Shown here one piece after another: positions 36,021 through 48,164 of a stretch of DNA of 64,000 bases. The stretch's first letter is position 1; every line of letters starts with the position of its first letter. Under the pieces are notes generated by a model, which ran no database searches, was not told the DNA's origin, and worked only from the letters and a program-made list of their open reading frames with translations. The DNA comes from Phyllostachys edulis (Eukaryota; Streptophyta; Magnoliopsida; Poales; Poaceae), in contig CM070562.1 in NCBI GenBank assembly GCA_036346405.1, positions 67,174,195 through 67,238,194 of the forward strand, read 5' to 3'. Position numbers and translations under genes: made by a program.

Positions 36021-39000
36021 TCACAGCTTTGAAATCAGCTCGGTTTGAATGTCCTTCGCAGACTCGGACCCAGGAGGAACATCAATGGCAGGCGAGCAGT
36101 TGAAGAATCCATGAGGCTGGACAACCCAAAACATCGAACATTGTTTTTGTCAGATCCCTCCAACAAAACGATCTATTTGCAAAAGAAGCTAATGAAATTC
36201 TTAGTAGAAGAATGCAGAAAGAACCGAAGTCTGAAGCGGTACCATGAGCATGAAGCTGATGTGTTCCACTGGCATGACAGGCCAGTCTTCCAGCCTTGGG
36301 ATATGGGTGATCCCGAAAACATACCTGTAGTTGCAGAACACAATTTTTTTTATTAAGAGACGCTGCAGAATGAAATATAGAATTGAATAACTAAACAACC
36401 CTACAAATCAATACCAGTTAGCAGGTGGCGACAACGTACCAGAGAACTACGTTGGTTTCCTCCAAGGATCTATCCTTCTTGACCCATGTAGCTAAGCCCT
36501 CGTGAATGCGTGGGTTCTGATTGGGAAATTCTCCTCCAGGGAACATCTCATCATTTTTGTATGACGTAACCCAAAGGTTATGCTTTAGAAACCCAGCTCT
36601 TCTCAGGAACTTTGCCTCGGGTAGGGCCATTGGCAGACAATTTGAACCAGGCATGAGCTTGTAACCTGTTGGTTGTCCAGTACGATTTACAGTCCTTGTG
36701 TTCCTTACCTGATCAACATGCAAACAACAGTCACAGAAAGTTTAAGATCCACATGCTTCATCGGCAGAAAATAACAAGATGAATGTTCACAGATGCTCTA
36801 CATATGCATGCTCATGAATGATCAACAACACGATTAAGTTAAGAAAAAGGAGAGAAACGTTTAGCATGCATTCTTACAATCCAATGTCGTGCAGATGAAG
36901 GGTTGCAATCACGCATCGCCTGTAACTCAGATTTCAAAAGCTTTTCTTCAGCGTAGAATGCATTATTATGCACATTATTTGGGCTTGCACTTTCAACTTT
37001 AACATTTACCTCAACCACCTGTAATGGAAAACGAAGCAATAGTATCAAAATCATAAGCCAGATGATAATGCAAAGTTGAAGTGCACGTTCTTCATGCAAA
37101 GTAGAGTTGGAATAGATTAAGCTTAGAACCTCATTTATAAATAATGGACTGGTCAGATGAAATGAATTGATGCACAAATCAACAAGCAAGCCAAAAAGGC
37201 ACGGCCCAATGTTATGCTGGAAGTGGACAGGTGAGGTTGCAGGATTTTGAAGTGAAAATTTTGGATACAATACGAAAAACAAATCCTACATGACACAGCT
37301 GGCAGGACACCTACCTGATTATGAGCCTCGTTAGGTTTGCAGTCAACTGCCATGTCCATACGGGCAACAAAGAAATGTTGATGAACTGGTGCATACAAAC
37401 TAGGGGCAATAGTCGTGCCATATTTCCTTTGTTCCCCAGGCATTAGAGCTCCCAAGCTAAGAATTCCAGTAAGCTTTACTTCTGCTTCTATCTTACCATC
37501 CTACAACCAAGAAAACAACAACAATCACATAGGGAAGACGAACAATACGATCTAACAAAAAAAACTCAGCTTTGGAACTGCAGTTCCTTGGTGGGTAGAA
37601 TTATAATTACACCAGGCATTAAAGAAAAAGGTAAACTGATTCTCACTTGATAAAAGTGCCAATAAAACCCGTATTCATAGTTAGCAACTGTGCATATAAA
37701 TGACACAGTAAGCCTCCTTGAACGTCTAACTTCAGCTAATCCTGTTCTCCAATCTTGATGTTTCCAGAGGATTCCATGGTCCTCTTCATGTAAACAAACA
37801 CAATTCTCAATGGTCTCCACACCACCAGTAAAATTTGTAAAATGTGCATCAAAATATTTTATGAAACCCAAGCAGTCACATCCCTACGCAAAACAATTAC
37901 AAATACAGTTAGATTAAAGTATAAAAAATAGAAGGAGGTCAAACCACCCTTTAGGTGCAACCATGCAAAAACATCTTGGCAAGGGCACAAAATCAACATG
38001 AAAAATTACTAAACATTTTGATAAGATCAGGGATTGGAAACCCGGCCGGTAACCGGTTGCCGGTGGGGGTGGCGGGATCCCAAATCCCGGCCGGGTTTGC
38101 AAATTCAAATTTCGAATTTTGAATTTTGGATGGTTTTTAATCATATTTGAGTGAATTTCATCCGAATAAAACCTAGTTTGACCGGTAACCGGCCGGTTAC
38201 CGGTATCGGCTATGGAGCGGGAAACTTCCTGAGAACGGTTATGTGAACCCTGGATAAGATAGTCCTCGGCGTAATCAACCAAACATTAACATTTCAGTTT
38301 CAAATTCAATTTATGTTGATATAAATAAAAGGGGAAATTCCTAGAAAATTATAAATTAAAAAGAATAAGGAAAGGAAAAGGACAAAAGATATTATTGCTA
38401 ATAAATTATTCTTTTTGTTTCACTCAGCACAGATCAAGTTTTGACTTGAAATTTTAATAGTTACTAGTATATTACTACACTGAGATTTCCAAGTTGATTT
38501 GCATGACTATAATGTGGGTGGTTTGTACTAGATGCCCCCAAAATAAAAATGGAGTGTGTTTACAGGAAACAGCTCACAAACCTTCTTAAGAGAGTGTGCG
38601 TTCTTTCCAAGCCCATCTTCTCCAGCATCAAATGCATTCTTCCGATAATGTGGTTCATTTGGATCTCCATAAGGAACAACCATCTCAACAAAACTCAGCC
38701 TGTGAGCAATAGGTCGAAGTCCACGGCTTCCATCAACGTATGCAACAGAATGAATAACTAAACCTTCTTTGGGTGTGAAGCCAATACGGAAGTTCCACTG
38801 GTCAACAAAAATAATGAGTGATATTTCTAGACTAGGTTTTATTTAATATTAACTCATCAGTTGAAACGGTATATACTAGACAACCATTTTACCTTCTGCC
38901 ATTCCACAAAATAGCCATTAATACGGAAACTTGGGCCTTCAGGTTGATTGATAATAAGAGGCTTCACATCGCTTCTATCAACACCACCTCGTGTTTCCCC

Positions 39001-42000
39001 AGGAGTGTAGTTTCTGAAATGATCTGGTGGGGGCAGAGGGACAAACTTCCGATCTTCAAATTCTATGACAACATTATTCTGCATATCAACAACAACATGG
39101 ATCCCTTCAACAGGACGTGCATAGCCATTCTCCATAGGGCTATCACTTTCAGTTCTACAGAAGATCAGAGGTTTGCCAATTCTTCGATTGGGAGCATCAG
39201 CATCACTGTAGTAGCCCGCACACCTGTAATTTTTAGCAGCAAAGGTCATGTTCACAGTTTGATAGGAATTGAAAAATAATGTTTTGAAGAATGATTAACT
39301 AAAAAAAGTGTCTAGAACTAGCTTACCATGCATCTACCATGACAAGCTCCATGTCATCGATGCCTCTTTTCTTCATGGCTTCAATAAAAGGGGGGAAACT
39401 TTTTACAGTAGCTTCACATTCAGCATATTCCATGGCGTCCTGCAAAACACAAAAGCACTATTAAACTAAGTCTACCCCTTGACATAATATAGGTATATAT
39501 GGCAAAATTTTCCACAGTGCATCATTATCAAAGCAAGCCTATCACTTGATTTTAAGAGCCAGTGCAATTCAGGCAGGGATGTAAGGCAAATACCACAATT
39601 CACCAGAAATAAGTAAGCAAAGGTAATCAGGTAAATACCTGAATTCAACCACATTGTTATTACACAATAAATTTGACAATATACATTGTCATAAGTGCCC
39701 AACAAATCTATGGGAAGTGGAAACATACCATTGCAGGCTGAACATCTGGAACAATTTCTGATGATATAACCTTGCCTCTGTGGTGTCCGCCCCTAGTAGC
39801 AGCATGCACTTGAGAGAGTTCTACAATCCAAATACTAGTTTCATTTGTTTGTTTGTTGTAGACAACAAGCCTGGCCCTTCTAGGTGGCAGCCTGCTTGGA
39901 ATGACTGGAGCGCCTTTGGTTCTGGGAAGCAGCGATGGTTGGAATGGTGGGAAGAAGTATGCATCAGCTAATGCCACAACATTCTTTTCTGGCTCCAGGA
40001 GCACAACTTCAACAAAACGCATGCCGTCTCGCACCTGTAATTTTGGAAGTGACTTGTTAATTCCTTATTCGAAGCATGTGTTCGTAATTTGATAGAAAAG
40101 GTAGTAGGTTGACAAACCTCAGGAGTTCTTCCAGCAGTTCTGACAGTTGCTACAGCCACAGCAATTTCAGCAGCAGATAATGGGTCTAAAGGGTGGCTTC
40201 TCTGGGCCCTCGTCATGATTGGGATTCCTGCAATATTTTCCAAGACAGAACATTACAAGTTGGCAATGAAGTAGGTCACAATTTCGATAACCTGGCTAAA
40301 TTACATGGTTTAAATTCAACATTACATGGTTTAAGTTCAACAGAAATATATTAAACTTTCTGAATATGCAAGCTGTGACAGGTGGAAGGAATGGGTGATG
40401 GCATAGGAGAACTTTTGCCAGTTGAACTTTGTGAAAGTCAATTACGCAGGAAAGGAAGTATGAATCAATAATAGCTAATAACACAAATATTTCTGAATTA
40501 TGCACATGCACATGGAATCATGGAACAAACCCGTAAGCCTCTTTGATTAGATGTATCAATCATTTGCAGTCGATAAATTGGCAGATTGACACCAGCAAGC
40601 TAGCTTTACATGCTTCTTGGGGTTACCTGTTGGACTCCCTTTGTAGCAACTGATAAACCAAATGGACTATTCTCATATGTCATGGTTTATGTAAGTCTTA
40701 AAATACTACAGTATCCAAGGATACTCCCCATCTTACTAGTTCCTTCCCTTTTGATTTTCATTTATCTAATTCTAAGCTGCTCAGTACAAAAGAAAAGAAG
40801 AAGCAGGATAACAAAAAGATAAGAAAAGGAAAATTTAACAGCTACAAGCTAAAAGCCCTTGTTCATGTGCTACATGGACAAATTAGAGAACGGCATAACC
40901 TAATTAAGATGCAAGTAACCACAGCACATAATCAACTGTCCCTCCAATAAATTTAGAAGCTGATGATTATCAAGGACAATCCAAACATAGTTGAATCCAG
41001 TGATATGCCAGATATAGCTATTCAAATTATAATCAAGTACAACCAATTCAAGCTTCCCATTTAAAAAACGCTCCAGCTTTCTATTCCAGTTATCTGTTGA
41101 CCCAATTCTTACCATTTCTTCAAAGTTCATTCAAGGAAGAACTAACATACATGAGAATTAATCTCAACTTCTTAATTGTTTGCTGAGATGAAATATCATA
41201 CTCATACCATTAATTAGGTTCACGATTGTTAACTTGAAACACCTTTGCCTTTTTCAACAAAACAAATTTGGTTACACATGAAAACTAGAACAGCAAGCAG
41301 GCAACTATAAAAGACTAAACTACATGGCCCTCACTAGACACAATCCCACCTCTCAACACACACAACACACTACTAAAATGTGCATCGCTTGTGGGTAAGT
41401 CATTTGTGTATCATCACACTGTTTCCAGTGGTGCCACCTTCCATGCAAAACATTCTAGTGGTCCCATTTCTTAAATAGTCAACAATGGTATCGAGCCTTC
41501 ATCAAACAAATATTTATCCAAACTCAGGCTGCTCCCAATAGGCAGTATCTTAGTGCAGTTTCTTTAGTGCATGAGGAGTGTTAATATACTATCTTCCCAA
41601 TGCATGGTTTCTTATGATGTGGTATCTTAGGCTGCTTCATTTAATTACATGCATGATCTTTACTAGTATTTGAGCATTGTTAAAGCAATACATGCATGAT
41701 CTTCCCAATGCACGGGATCGATCACAATAAATTTTATGCATTGGATTTCGAGACCGAACCGGTATCCAGATTAGATACTAGAGTACTCTTTCTCTTCATT
41801 AACTATGATGCTACATCATCATTTTGCTTATATGGCAGGCTTAAGATACCAACCAGAGTGGAGCACTGGGAGCGGCCTCAGACACCCTCCTCACTTCCAA
41901 GCAATATCACATCTCAAGAAAGAAAATAGTAATTACCGCAAGGATCATCTAAGGCAGAAATGGTTGGCTAAGCTTTTAGCAACAGCAATGCAAAAGATAT

Positions 42001-43524
42001 ATTCATATTCTAAACATGCTTATTAAGGCGTCGCCTAAGCGACGCTTAAGCGTCGCTTAGGCGGTAAGGCGCCGCCGCGTCGTAAGGCGTCGCCCCGCCT
42101 TGCGTCGGCCCCGCCTTGCCGCTCCTCCCCGCGGTTCCTCGTCGCCGTCGCATCGCCCCCGCCTTGCTGCTCCTCCCCGCAGTTCCTCGTCGCCGTCGCG
42201 TCGCCCCCGCCTTGCCGCTCCTCCCCGTCGCCGTCGCGCAGCTCCTCGGCGCCTCCTCCCCGGCGCTGAGGGAGGAGGCGGCGCGGGCGAAGGGGCGCGG
42301 AGGGGGAGGGAGAGGGAGAGCCGGAGAGAAAGAGGGGAGGGAGGAGGCGGGAGGCGGCGCGGCCCCGTGCGTGTGCGTCTGCGTCTTCGTCTCTTCGAGC
42401 AGGCGCCGGCGCCGCTGGATGGTGGAGAGCAGGGGAGGAATCCCTAATTCCTCCTCCCCGTGCGTTATATCTAGGGTTGTTAAATGGGCCGGCCCAATAC
42501 TGTAGCAGGGATTGGGAATTAGCAGTAGCAGCGGCCGGCAGAACTAGCAGTAGCAGTGGCTGGTAATTAGGAATTAACAAATTAGCATTTAGCAATTACT
42601 CAATTAGGCAGACGCACGGGGTTGGTAATTAGGAATTAACGCAGTAGCAGTGGCTTGTAAGGCGTCGCCTCGCCTTACGCCTTACCGCTTAAAAGGTGTG
42701 AGGGGGGTAGGTCGCCTCATCTCGCCTTACCGCCTTAATAACCATGATTCTAAACACTCACCATGCCATCAAAAGATTAATTTATGCTGGCACCGTCACC
42801 GATTAGCGTGCTGCACTAACATTGTCCACAGTTTATTATATTATACAATTATTATATCACCGTGTGCTGCGCCAACATTCTCCATGGGTTACTACTACAC
42901 AACTTGCTGAACTTCTGGACTCTGGAGTACTAATACCCACAACAGAAAGACCATATTTGTAATGCTTCAACAACACAACTTTAAGATCGAACGCAAATTC
43001 CTACTCTAAGCCGCTGCTTTACGATTTATGTAACTCTCCGATTCATGCCCCAACTTTTGGGAATTAGTACACTACCAACACCATAGGCAACATTTTTGCA
43101 CACCCCAATCTGATTTCACGAGTGATCGCGCAACAGCGACATGGCATCATCACATCACCAGCACCAACATTACCACCCCTTCTAAAATCCATGGACGGCA
43201 CTTCCCGCAACCCCCATCAAATTCGCAAGTAATTACGAGTCCGCGTCGTCACATATATAGTATTACCAATCCAGCAACGAGCGAATAGCGTGATAAGTGA
43301 TTAACAACTGGAGCAACAGAGGCGATTAGGAATCCTAACGTATATATACCTTTGGGCGAGGCCTTGGCGGTGGTGGACGGGGCCGCTGAGATCTCCTCCA
43401 TCACGGCGCCTCCGGTCGCCGCCGCGGCCACGGCAACCTTCCCGGCGGCGATCGCTGGGCGGGGAGCGGCCGCGGCGCGTACGCCGCCGCAGCATCCCTG
43501 CGCCTTCTCCTCAGCTACGGCCAT
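36021..43524 (-). CDS. CuAO: Copper-containing primary amine oxidase, peroxisomal type, 12 exons
   Basis: It oxidises primary amines or polyamines to aldehyde, ammonia and H2O2. Exons in coding order: 43350-43524, 40118-40227, 39729-40034, 39327-39439, 38893-39223, 38582-38797, 37647-37883, 37315-37500, 36878-37018, 36440-36708, 36243-36324, 36021-36116. All introns are GT-AG, phases agree, and the total is 753 residues. Exons 3-5 hold the N2/N3 domains and the rest the catalytic domain. Seen: catalytic base Asp402 (NAFDAGEDG), topaquinone precursor Tyr486 (VANYEYG), copper ligands His536 and His538 (HQH) and His702 (GITHIPRLEDWP). The C-terminus is SKL, a PTS1 peroxisomal signal, and no secretory signal is visible, unlike apoplastic family members. 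It resembles Arabidopsis CuAO-zeta (At2g42490) from memory. Residues 1-60 are Ala-rich and poorly conserved. The start is the first Met of exon 1. Intron 1 is 3.1 kb and hosts two transposons. Confidence 0.96.
38028..38252. mobile_element. hAT-type MITE in amine oxidase intron 6
   Basis: Ends CAGGG...CCCTG with an 8-bp duplication GATAAGAT (38020-38027 and 38253-38260). The length is 225 bp. The inside is rich in CCGGTAACCGG palindromes. It sits between exons 7 and 6 and does not touch the splice sites. Confidence 0.9.
41527..41877. mobile_element. MITE in amine oxidase intron 1
   Basis: The left end GGCTGCTCCCAATAG pairs with the complement of the right end, GGCCGCTCCCAGT. TCA flanks both sides (41524-41526 and 41878-41880). 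The length is 351 bp and it is non-coding. A three-base duplication suggests a PIF/Harbinger relative. Confidence 0.7.
42015..42746. mobile_element. hAT-like non-autonomous element in amine oxidase intron 1
   Basis: Terminal repeats CATGCTTATTAAGGCG and CATGGTTATTAAGGCG, with an 8-bp duplication ATTCTAAA (42007-42014 and 42747-42754). The length is 732 bp. The interior is very GC-rich and contains a 48-bp unit repeated about 2.3 times (about 42115-42226, beginning TTGCCGCTCCTCC). Frames of up to 186 codons on both strands are low-complexity Ala/Arg/Pro and are not taken as genes. Confidence 0.85.
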
Positions 43525-43833
43525 TGGAGAGGGTTCGCTACCTTATCGTGCCCGTACCGTCCGACTCTCCGGTGACCACGATCTTACGTACAGCACCGGC
43601 CCCTCCGCCTCGGCTGCTTCTACTTCCTTCGTGTAGGGGGTGGGTGTTAGGGTTCCGACGAGAGCCCTACGCGGCGAGGAATGGGGTCCGCGTCTCGGTG
43701 GCGAGCGGCCAAGCGGAGGAGACGAGACGGGGAGGAGGGGTTCTGGGTTTTTGGGGTGGGTGTTTGATTCACTGTTGCGATTTTGCTTTTTGGGGTGGTT
43801 CGTGACGGTGTGGTGATGGCGCGCGTGGGTGCG

Positions 43834-43839
43834 TTTATA
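43834..43839 (-). promoter_or_regulatory. Candidate TATA box of the amine oxidase (proximal)
   Basis: TATAAA on the minus strand, about 310 bases upstream of the start codon. It lies in GC-rich DNA outside the MULE-like element. Confidence 0.45.
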
Positions 43840-43967
43840 AAGGTGGCCGCGGCGGGCTTGTGTTCAATTGTACTGTCGTTGTCTCTTGGCGTGGTCGCCG
43901 TCGCGTCTCGGCCGATGGTTTCCGTCGCGGTGAATTTTAGGCTCATCTATCAGCTTTTCATTACGTA

Positions 43968-43973
43968 TTTATA
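43968..43973 (-). promoter_or_regulatory. Candidate TATA box of the amine oxidase (distal, in transposon TIR)
   Basis: TATAAATAC context on the minus strand, about 445 bases upstream of the start codon. It falls within the left inverted repeat of the MULE-like element. The matching position of the right repeat reads GTAAATAC, so the TATA form has arisen or been kept on the gene side only. Confidence 0.35.
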
Positions 43974-44874
43974 GATCTGATTATGACCATATCATATTTA
44001 CAATATTGACAACGATGGTGTACGGTGATCGTACATCAACACCACATCGACCACACCAACCCCGGGCGCAGGGTGGCCATACGTCAACCCCTTGACATAG
44101 GGTGGCCATGCGCCCACGTTTAGGTCTAGGATTAGTTAATTAGTTTTAGGTTAGTCAGGTTAGTTAGGATTATGGTTAAATTTAGAAGAATTTTAAAATA
44201 CAGCAAATGAGTTCAAAAAATTATGAATTTTTTTGTGGAGCCTCTTTACACCGTATACTTGTTTATGTAAATTTTTTATAATTTTATTCGTTTCGAATTT
44301 TTATCGCTATTTCGTATAAGTGTTCTGTTTGTACAAATCAATAAATATAAAAAAATGAGCTCTAAAAATTATGAATTTTATTTTGAAGGGTCCTCACGCA
44401 GTGGACTTGATTGTGTAATGTTTCGGCAATTTTATATGTGTTCTGGTATTATCTCAAAAATTTAGGATTTAGGTCGCGAAAATTTCGAGTCCTGCGCATC
44501 GGGCACAAAGTGGGGGCCATGCTCACCCGCTAGGTCACCACGGCCTAGCGAGTCCGGCAGGCGTCGTAGCGTTCCCCATCGGTCATCCGCGGGCCAGGTC
44601 GGCGCGGAGGTAAGTCGCTATGTACAAATCTACGTTTAGTTTTTTTGTTATACCTTACGTTCCGCTAACATCACGTCGTTCTGCCGTCGTAGGTCTATCA
44701 GGTTGAATCACTTCTGTTGTCCGAACCCGGTACATAGACTAGCGCTCTCCCTCGATCATCTGCACTGCACATCTGCGAGGTACGGGGTTCTTAGTTTACG
44801 TCTAGAGTGTTTATTTGTACTAACATCGTTTCGTCTTGTAGCCTTCAGTTGGTCGTGGGGGTGACGGCCAGTTC

Positions 44875-45459
44875 ATGTCGACTAATGACGACGATACGGG
44901 CCTCTCAGCTCCTGCCAGGGAGCAGTACACAACGCTAGGGTACAGACAATGGCAGCCAGAATTTCTAGCGTACGGAGGGCAGAGCTCCTCCGGGTTATTA
45001 TCTCTGCAGACGTTCAAGGCGAGCTCCTCGGGGTTCGTTGCCCCACCGTACGTTCAAGGGCAGAGCTCCTCGGGGTTCGTTGCCCCACCGTACGTTCAAG
45101 GCCAAAGCTCCTCCGGGTACGCGGGAACCCCGTACGTCTAAGGCCAGAGCTCATCCGCGCAACCGGAGTTGCAGGCATCGTACCCACAAAGTGATTTTAT
45201 AGCCTCCGTCATAGATGAATTCTTCGGAGGTGTCCCCCAGATTGGCATGGCTCATCACGACGACATGGACGTCTACCAGACTCTGCTCCAGAGTCAGCCT
45301 ACTGGTCCACTTCCGCCTCAACGGTGTCCGTACCCCCTCCGAACCGACACGCACTCTCCGGATCGGTGGACGTATTCCACAGGTCGTGCTCGGCGCAAAA
45401 TAAGGCCGCACACGCGGATGCAGCCGCAGCAGGCGGAGAGTAGTGGCTTGGACGAGTGA
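44875..45459 (+). pseudogene. Repeat-rich C-terminal coding remnant in MULE-like element
   Basis: A 195-codon frame with ATG at 44875 and a final TGA at 45457-45459. It is interrupted by one TAA at 45139-45141, where neighbouring repeats carry CAA. It contains a 14-residue repeat, SSSGFVAPPYVQGQ, in about four graded copies (42-bp DNA unit, about 44990-45155), followed by an acidic stretch and a basic tail (GRARRKIRPHTR). I recognise no domain. Position suggests the last exon of a transposon-borne gene whose upstream exons were deleted. Splice-like AG at about 44840 and GT at 44612 and 44779 lie upstream. Confidence 0.5.
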
Positions 45460-46479
45460 GCCATACAGTATCGCGTCTTATGCGATTTTGTTTTGCTATA
45501 TTTGTACGCGTATTTCGGTTGTTACGTGTGTACTCCAGCGCCATATTATATATCGACATCTCTAATGGAGTTGTAATATAGCTTTTTTTTATATATTCCA
45601 AGTCACATGAAATCATGAAACCCTAATTTTCGAAACCCAAAATCGAAATTTTCGCGACCTAAATTCTAAATTTTCAAGACAATACCAGAACACATATAAA
45701 ATTGCTGAAATATTACACAATCATGTCCACCACATGAGGATCCTTCAAAATAAAATTCATAATTTTTGGAGCTCATTTTCTACATTTATTGATTTGTACG
45801 AACACGACACTTACACAAAATAGCGATAAAAATCCGAAACGAATAAAATTATAAAAAATTTACACAAGCAAGTGCACGGTGTAGGAAGGCTCCACAAAAA
45901 TTTTCCTAATTTTTTGGACTTATTTGCTATATTTTAAATTCTTCCAAATCTAACCCTAATCCTAACTAACCTGACTAACCTAAAACTAATTAACTAATCC
46001 TATGCCTAAGCGTGGGCGCATGGCTACCCTGCATCCAGGGGGTTGGCGCATGGCCACCCTACACCCGGGGTTGGCGAGGCCGACATGGCCGGCAGGCAAG
46101 GTTGGCGAGCTAGGTCGGTGGGGCTAAGGACACGCGGCGGCAGGGTCAGCGTTGGTGCACGGTGCTCATGCGCCAACCGGCGTTGGTGCATGGCCACCGT
46201 GCGCCAACGTTGCCAATATTGTAAATACGGTGCGGTCGTTGTCAGATCCGTAAATACATAACGAAAAGCTGCTAGATTAGCCAAAAACTCTGCCGTGTTA
46301 CCTGGAGCGGGTTGGTAAGGGTACTACCGTCGAGGATTACCGTATGATCTGTAGATACGGTGTACAATTTGGTGGGTGTAAATCTCAAATTAATCACTAG
46401 ATCACTGGACTTATTAATAATAATCATATAAAACCTCGAGTATTGTATGTATGGACTGCATGTTGTACTAGGAGTTTTT

Positions 46480-46786
46480 GCCCGAAATGATACTATTTTG
46501 AAGCGTGAATAGCAAAAATAATATCTTCATAGTCGTAATCGTAAAAATAACGTTCTCGTCTGCACGGTCACCTTGCGGACAAAGCACAGGGCGGCCAAAC
46601 CACACGATCATCGTGTAGACAAGCTACAAGACGACACGTGACGGCTCATCCTCACGGTTACGGTGCCAGGTGTAGTCCTGTGGCTTATCCACACGGTAAC
46701 CGTGCGGACGAGAGTGTTATTTTTATAATTACAACTGTGAACATGCTATTTTTATTAATCACGTTTCAAATAGTGCTATTTCGGTC
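46480..46786. mobile_element. MITE with about 85-bp inverted repeats
   Basis: The left arm (CCCGAAATGATACTATTTTG onward) pairs with the complement of the right arm (CGACCGAAATAGCACTATTTG onward) for about 85 bases with scattered mismatches. The centre holds CACGGT...ACCGTG motifs. It is non-coding and no confident target duplication was found. Confidence 0.7.
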
Positions 46787-48164
46787 GAAGCCTCGTTGTA
46801 CTAGCTGGCAGACCGCTAAAGACTGAGGCTGTTTGGAACGTAGAAGTTTCGCACAGGGGACGTTTTATTTCCCGCAGAATTAGAAAAAGAAAACTCATGT
46901 ATTCCGAATGGGACTTGGACTGTGTCGCCTCGTTTTCTGCAGCCGTTGGATCCTGCCTGGCGCTCCAAACAAGTAATCTTTTTATTATGTATGTTGGTGT
47001 CATTGAAGTGTGTAAATACTTTTTGTACTACCACTGTACACAGGTTACTGCTGCTAGGGATACTTAGGTCAGCTTTGTAGTCGCTGCTTATCTTCTTTTT
47101 TTAAGGCAGTGCAATTGGTTAACGGAGTTACCCGTATGGTTCGAGAGATCACGAAATCATATCACAAAAAACTGTACAAATAAAGCCACTTAATACTGTA
47201 CAAATAAAGCCACTTAATTGCGGTAAATTAATCCTGTACAAATAAAGCCACTACCCACCTGTTTTTGCACATATTAGCTCACGTCTTTGTGTACAACTGT
47301 ATATGTTCCCCACCCAAAGCAATCTCGTTATGACATATTAATTGGTCTTATAATCAGCTACTAACAAAAGTTTTCAACATATGTTTCCGACTAGGAATCT
47401 GGAAGAGTGGTAAGGAATCTTAGGCCCCTTTGGCATAGCTTAGGAGGTCCTGTTTGGAGAGAAACAGCTTCAAGCTTCGGAAAAGTCGAGAGTCCCCGAA
47501 ACAGCACGGCTTCGCAGCAACTTAATGCTTAAGCCACAACTAAGAGGGTGTTTCGAACGGCTTCAGCTTCCGGCTTTCGCTCGGAAAAGCCGGGAGCTAT
47601 CCCAAGCGGGCGGCTTTTTCCCATGGCTTTTTCTAAAGCCGAAAGCTGTCAATAACATTGTAAAGCCGGAAGCCAGAAGCTGCCGAGGTATGAGAACAAG
47701 AGAATACGCACAGTCAGGTAGAAGACAAAAGGTGATAGCAATTAGCAAGCAACAGAATGTGTAGTATATATGCACTGCTCGCTGATTGTAAAAAAGTCAA
47801 ACTAAACCAAATAATTTAGAAATTTGGTTTGGTTGGATAATTATAAGTATTTGAGCAAGCACAAGAATTAAGAGACGAATGTAACAGATACCAGGGACCA
47901 CTATAGCAGTAAATTGTTTTGATCTCTCAAAGCTAGCAGATACCATATGCCTGATATATATTATATTCATGATTTTAGCATAATGTATCATTTCAGTAGG
48001 CTTGAACAGCTCAGATAATTTTGTCCACCACAATAGCAGTAAATAGTATTGATCTCTCAATTGTTCATAACTTAGTAAAACTAAATCGTTTAATCAATAT
48101 TTTCGCAAAAAGAATAAAAAGAACCATATTTACCCTAAAATGGCACACAAATATGCCTTCAGAA
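46787..48164. other. Intergenic with small repeats, no gene seen
   Basis: A near-tandem phrase CTGTACAAATAAAGCCACTTA occurs three times at about 47170-47260. A phrase around AGCAGTAAAT...TTGATCTCTCAA occurs twice near 47905 and 48030. A possible hAT-like relic with AGCTTC/GAAGCC words spans about 47425-47690 but I could not set its ends. Confidence 0.5.

Larger units (their letters stand above)
43930..46300. mobile_element. MULE-like element with very long terminal inverted repeats
   Basis: The left arm (about 43934-44490) and right arm (about 45610-46285) are inverted copies. Shared landmarks include ATTTACAATATTG, GGGTGGCCAT, AGGATTAGTTAATTAG, AATTTTATTCG and CAATTTTATATGTGTTC. The right arm has about 100 extra bases near 46080-46190. 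Such long arms fit Mutator-like elements. The outer ends are not exact and I found no clear 9-bp duplication. Inside are exon-like segments with splice-like GT and AG sites (about 44608-44841) and a repeat-rich frame at 44875-45459. No transposase domain is visible. Confidence 0.75.

Noticed and set aside
42035..42595. 186-codon minus-strand frame in intron 1
   Set aside because: It lies wholly within the hAT-like element, spans a 48-bp repeat and is low complexity on all strands.
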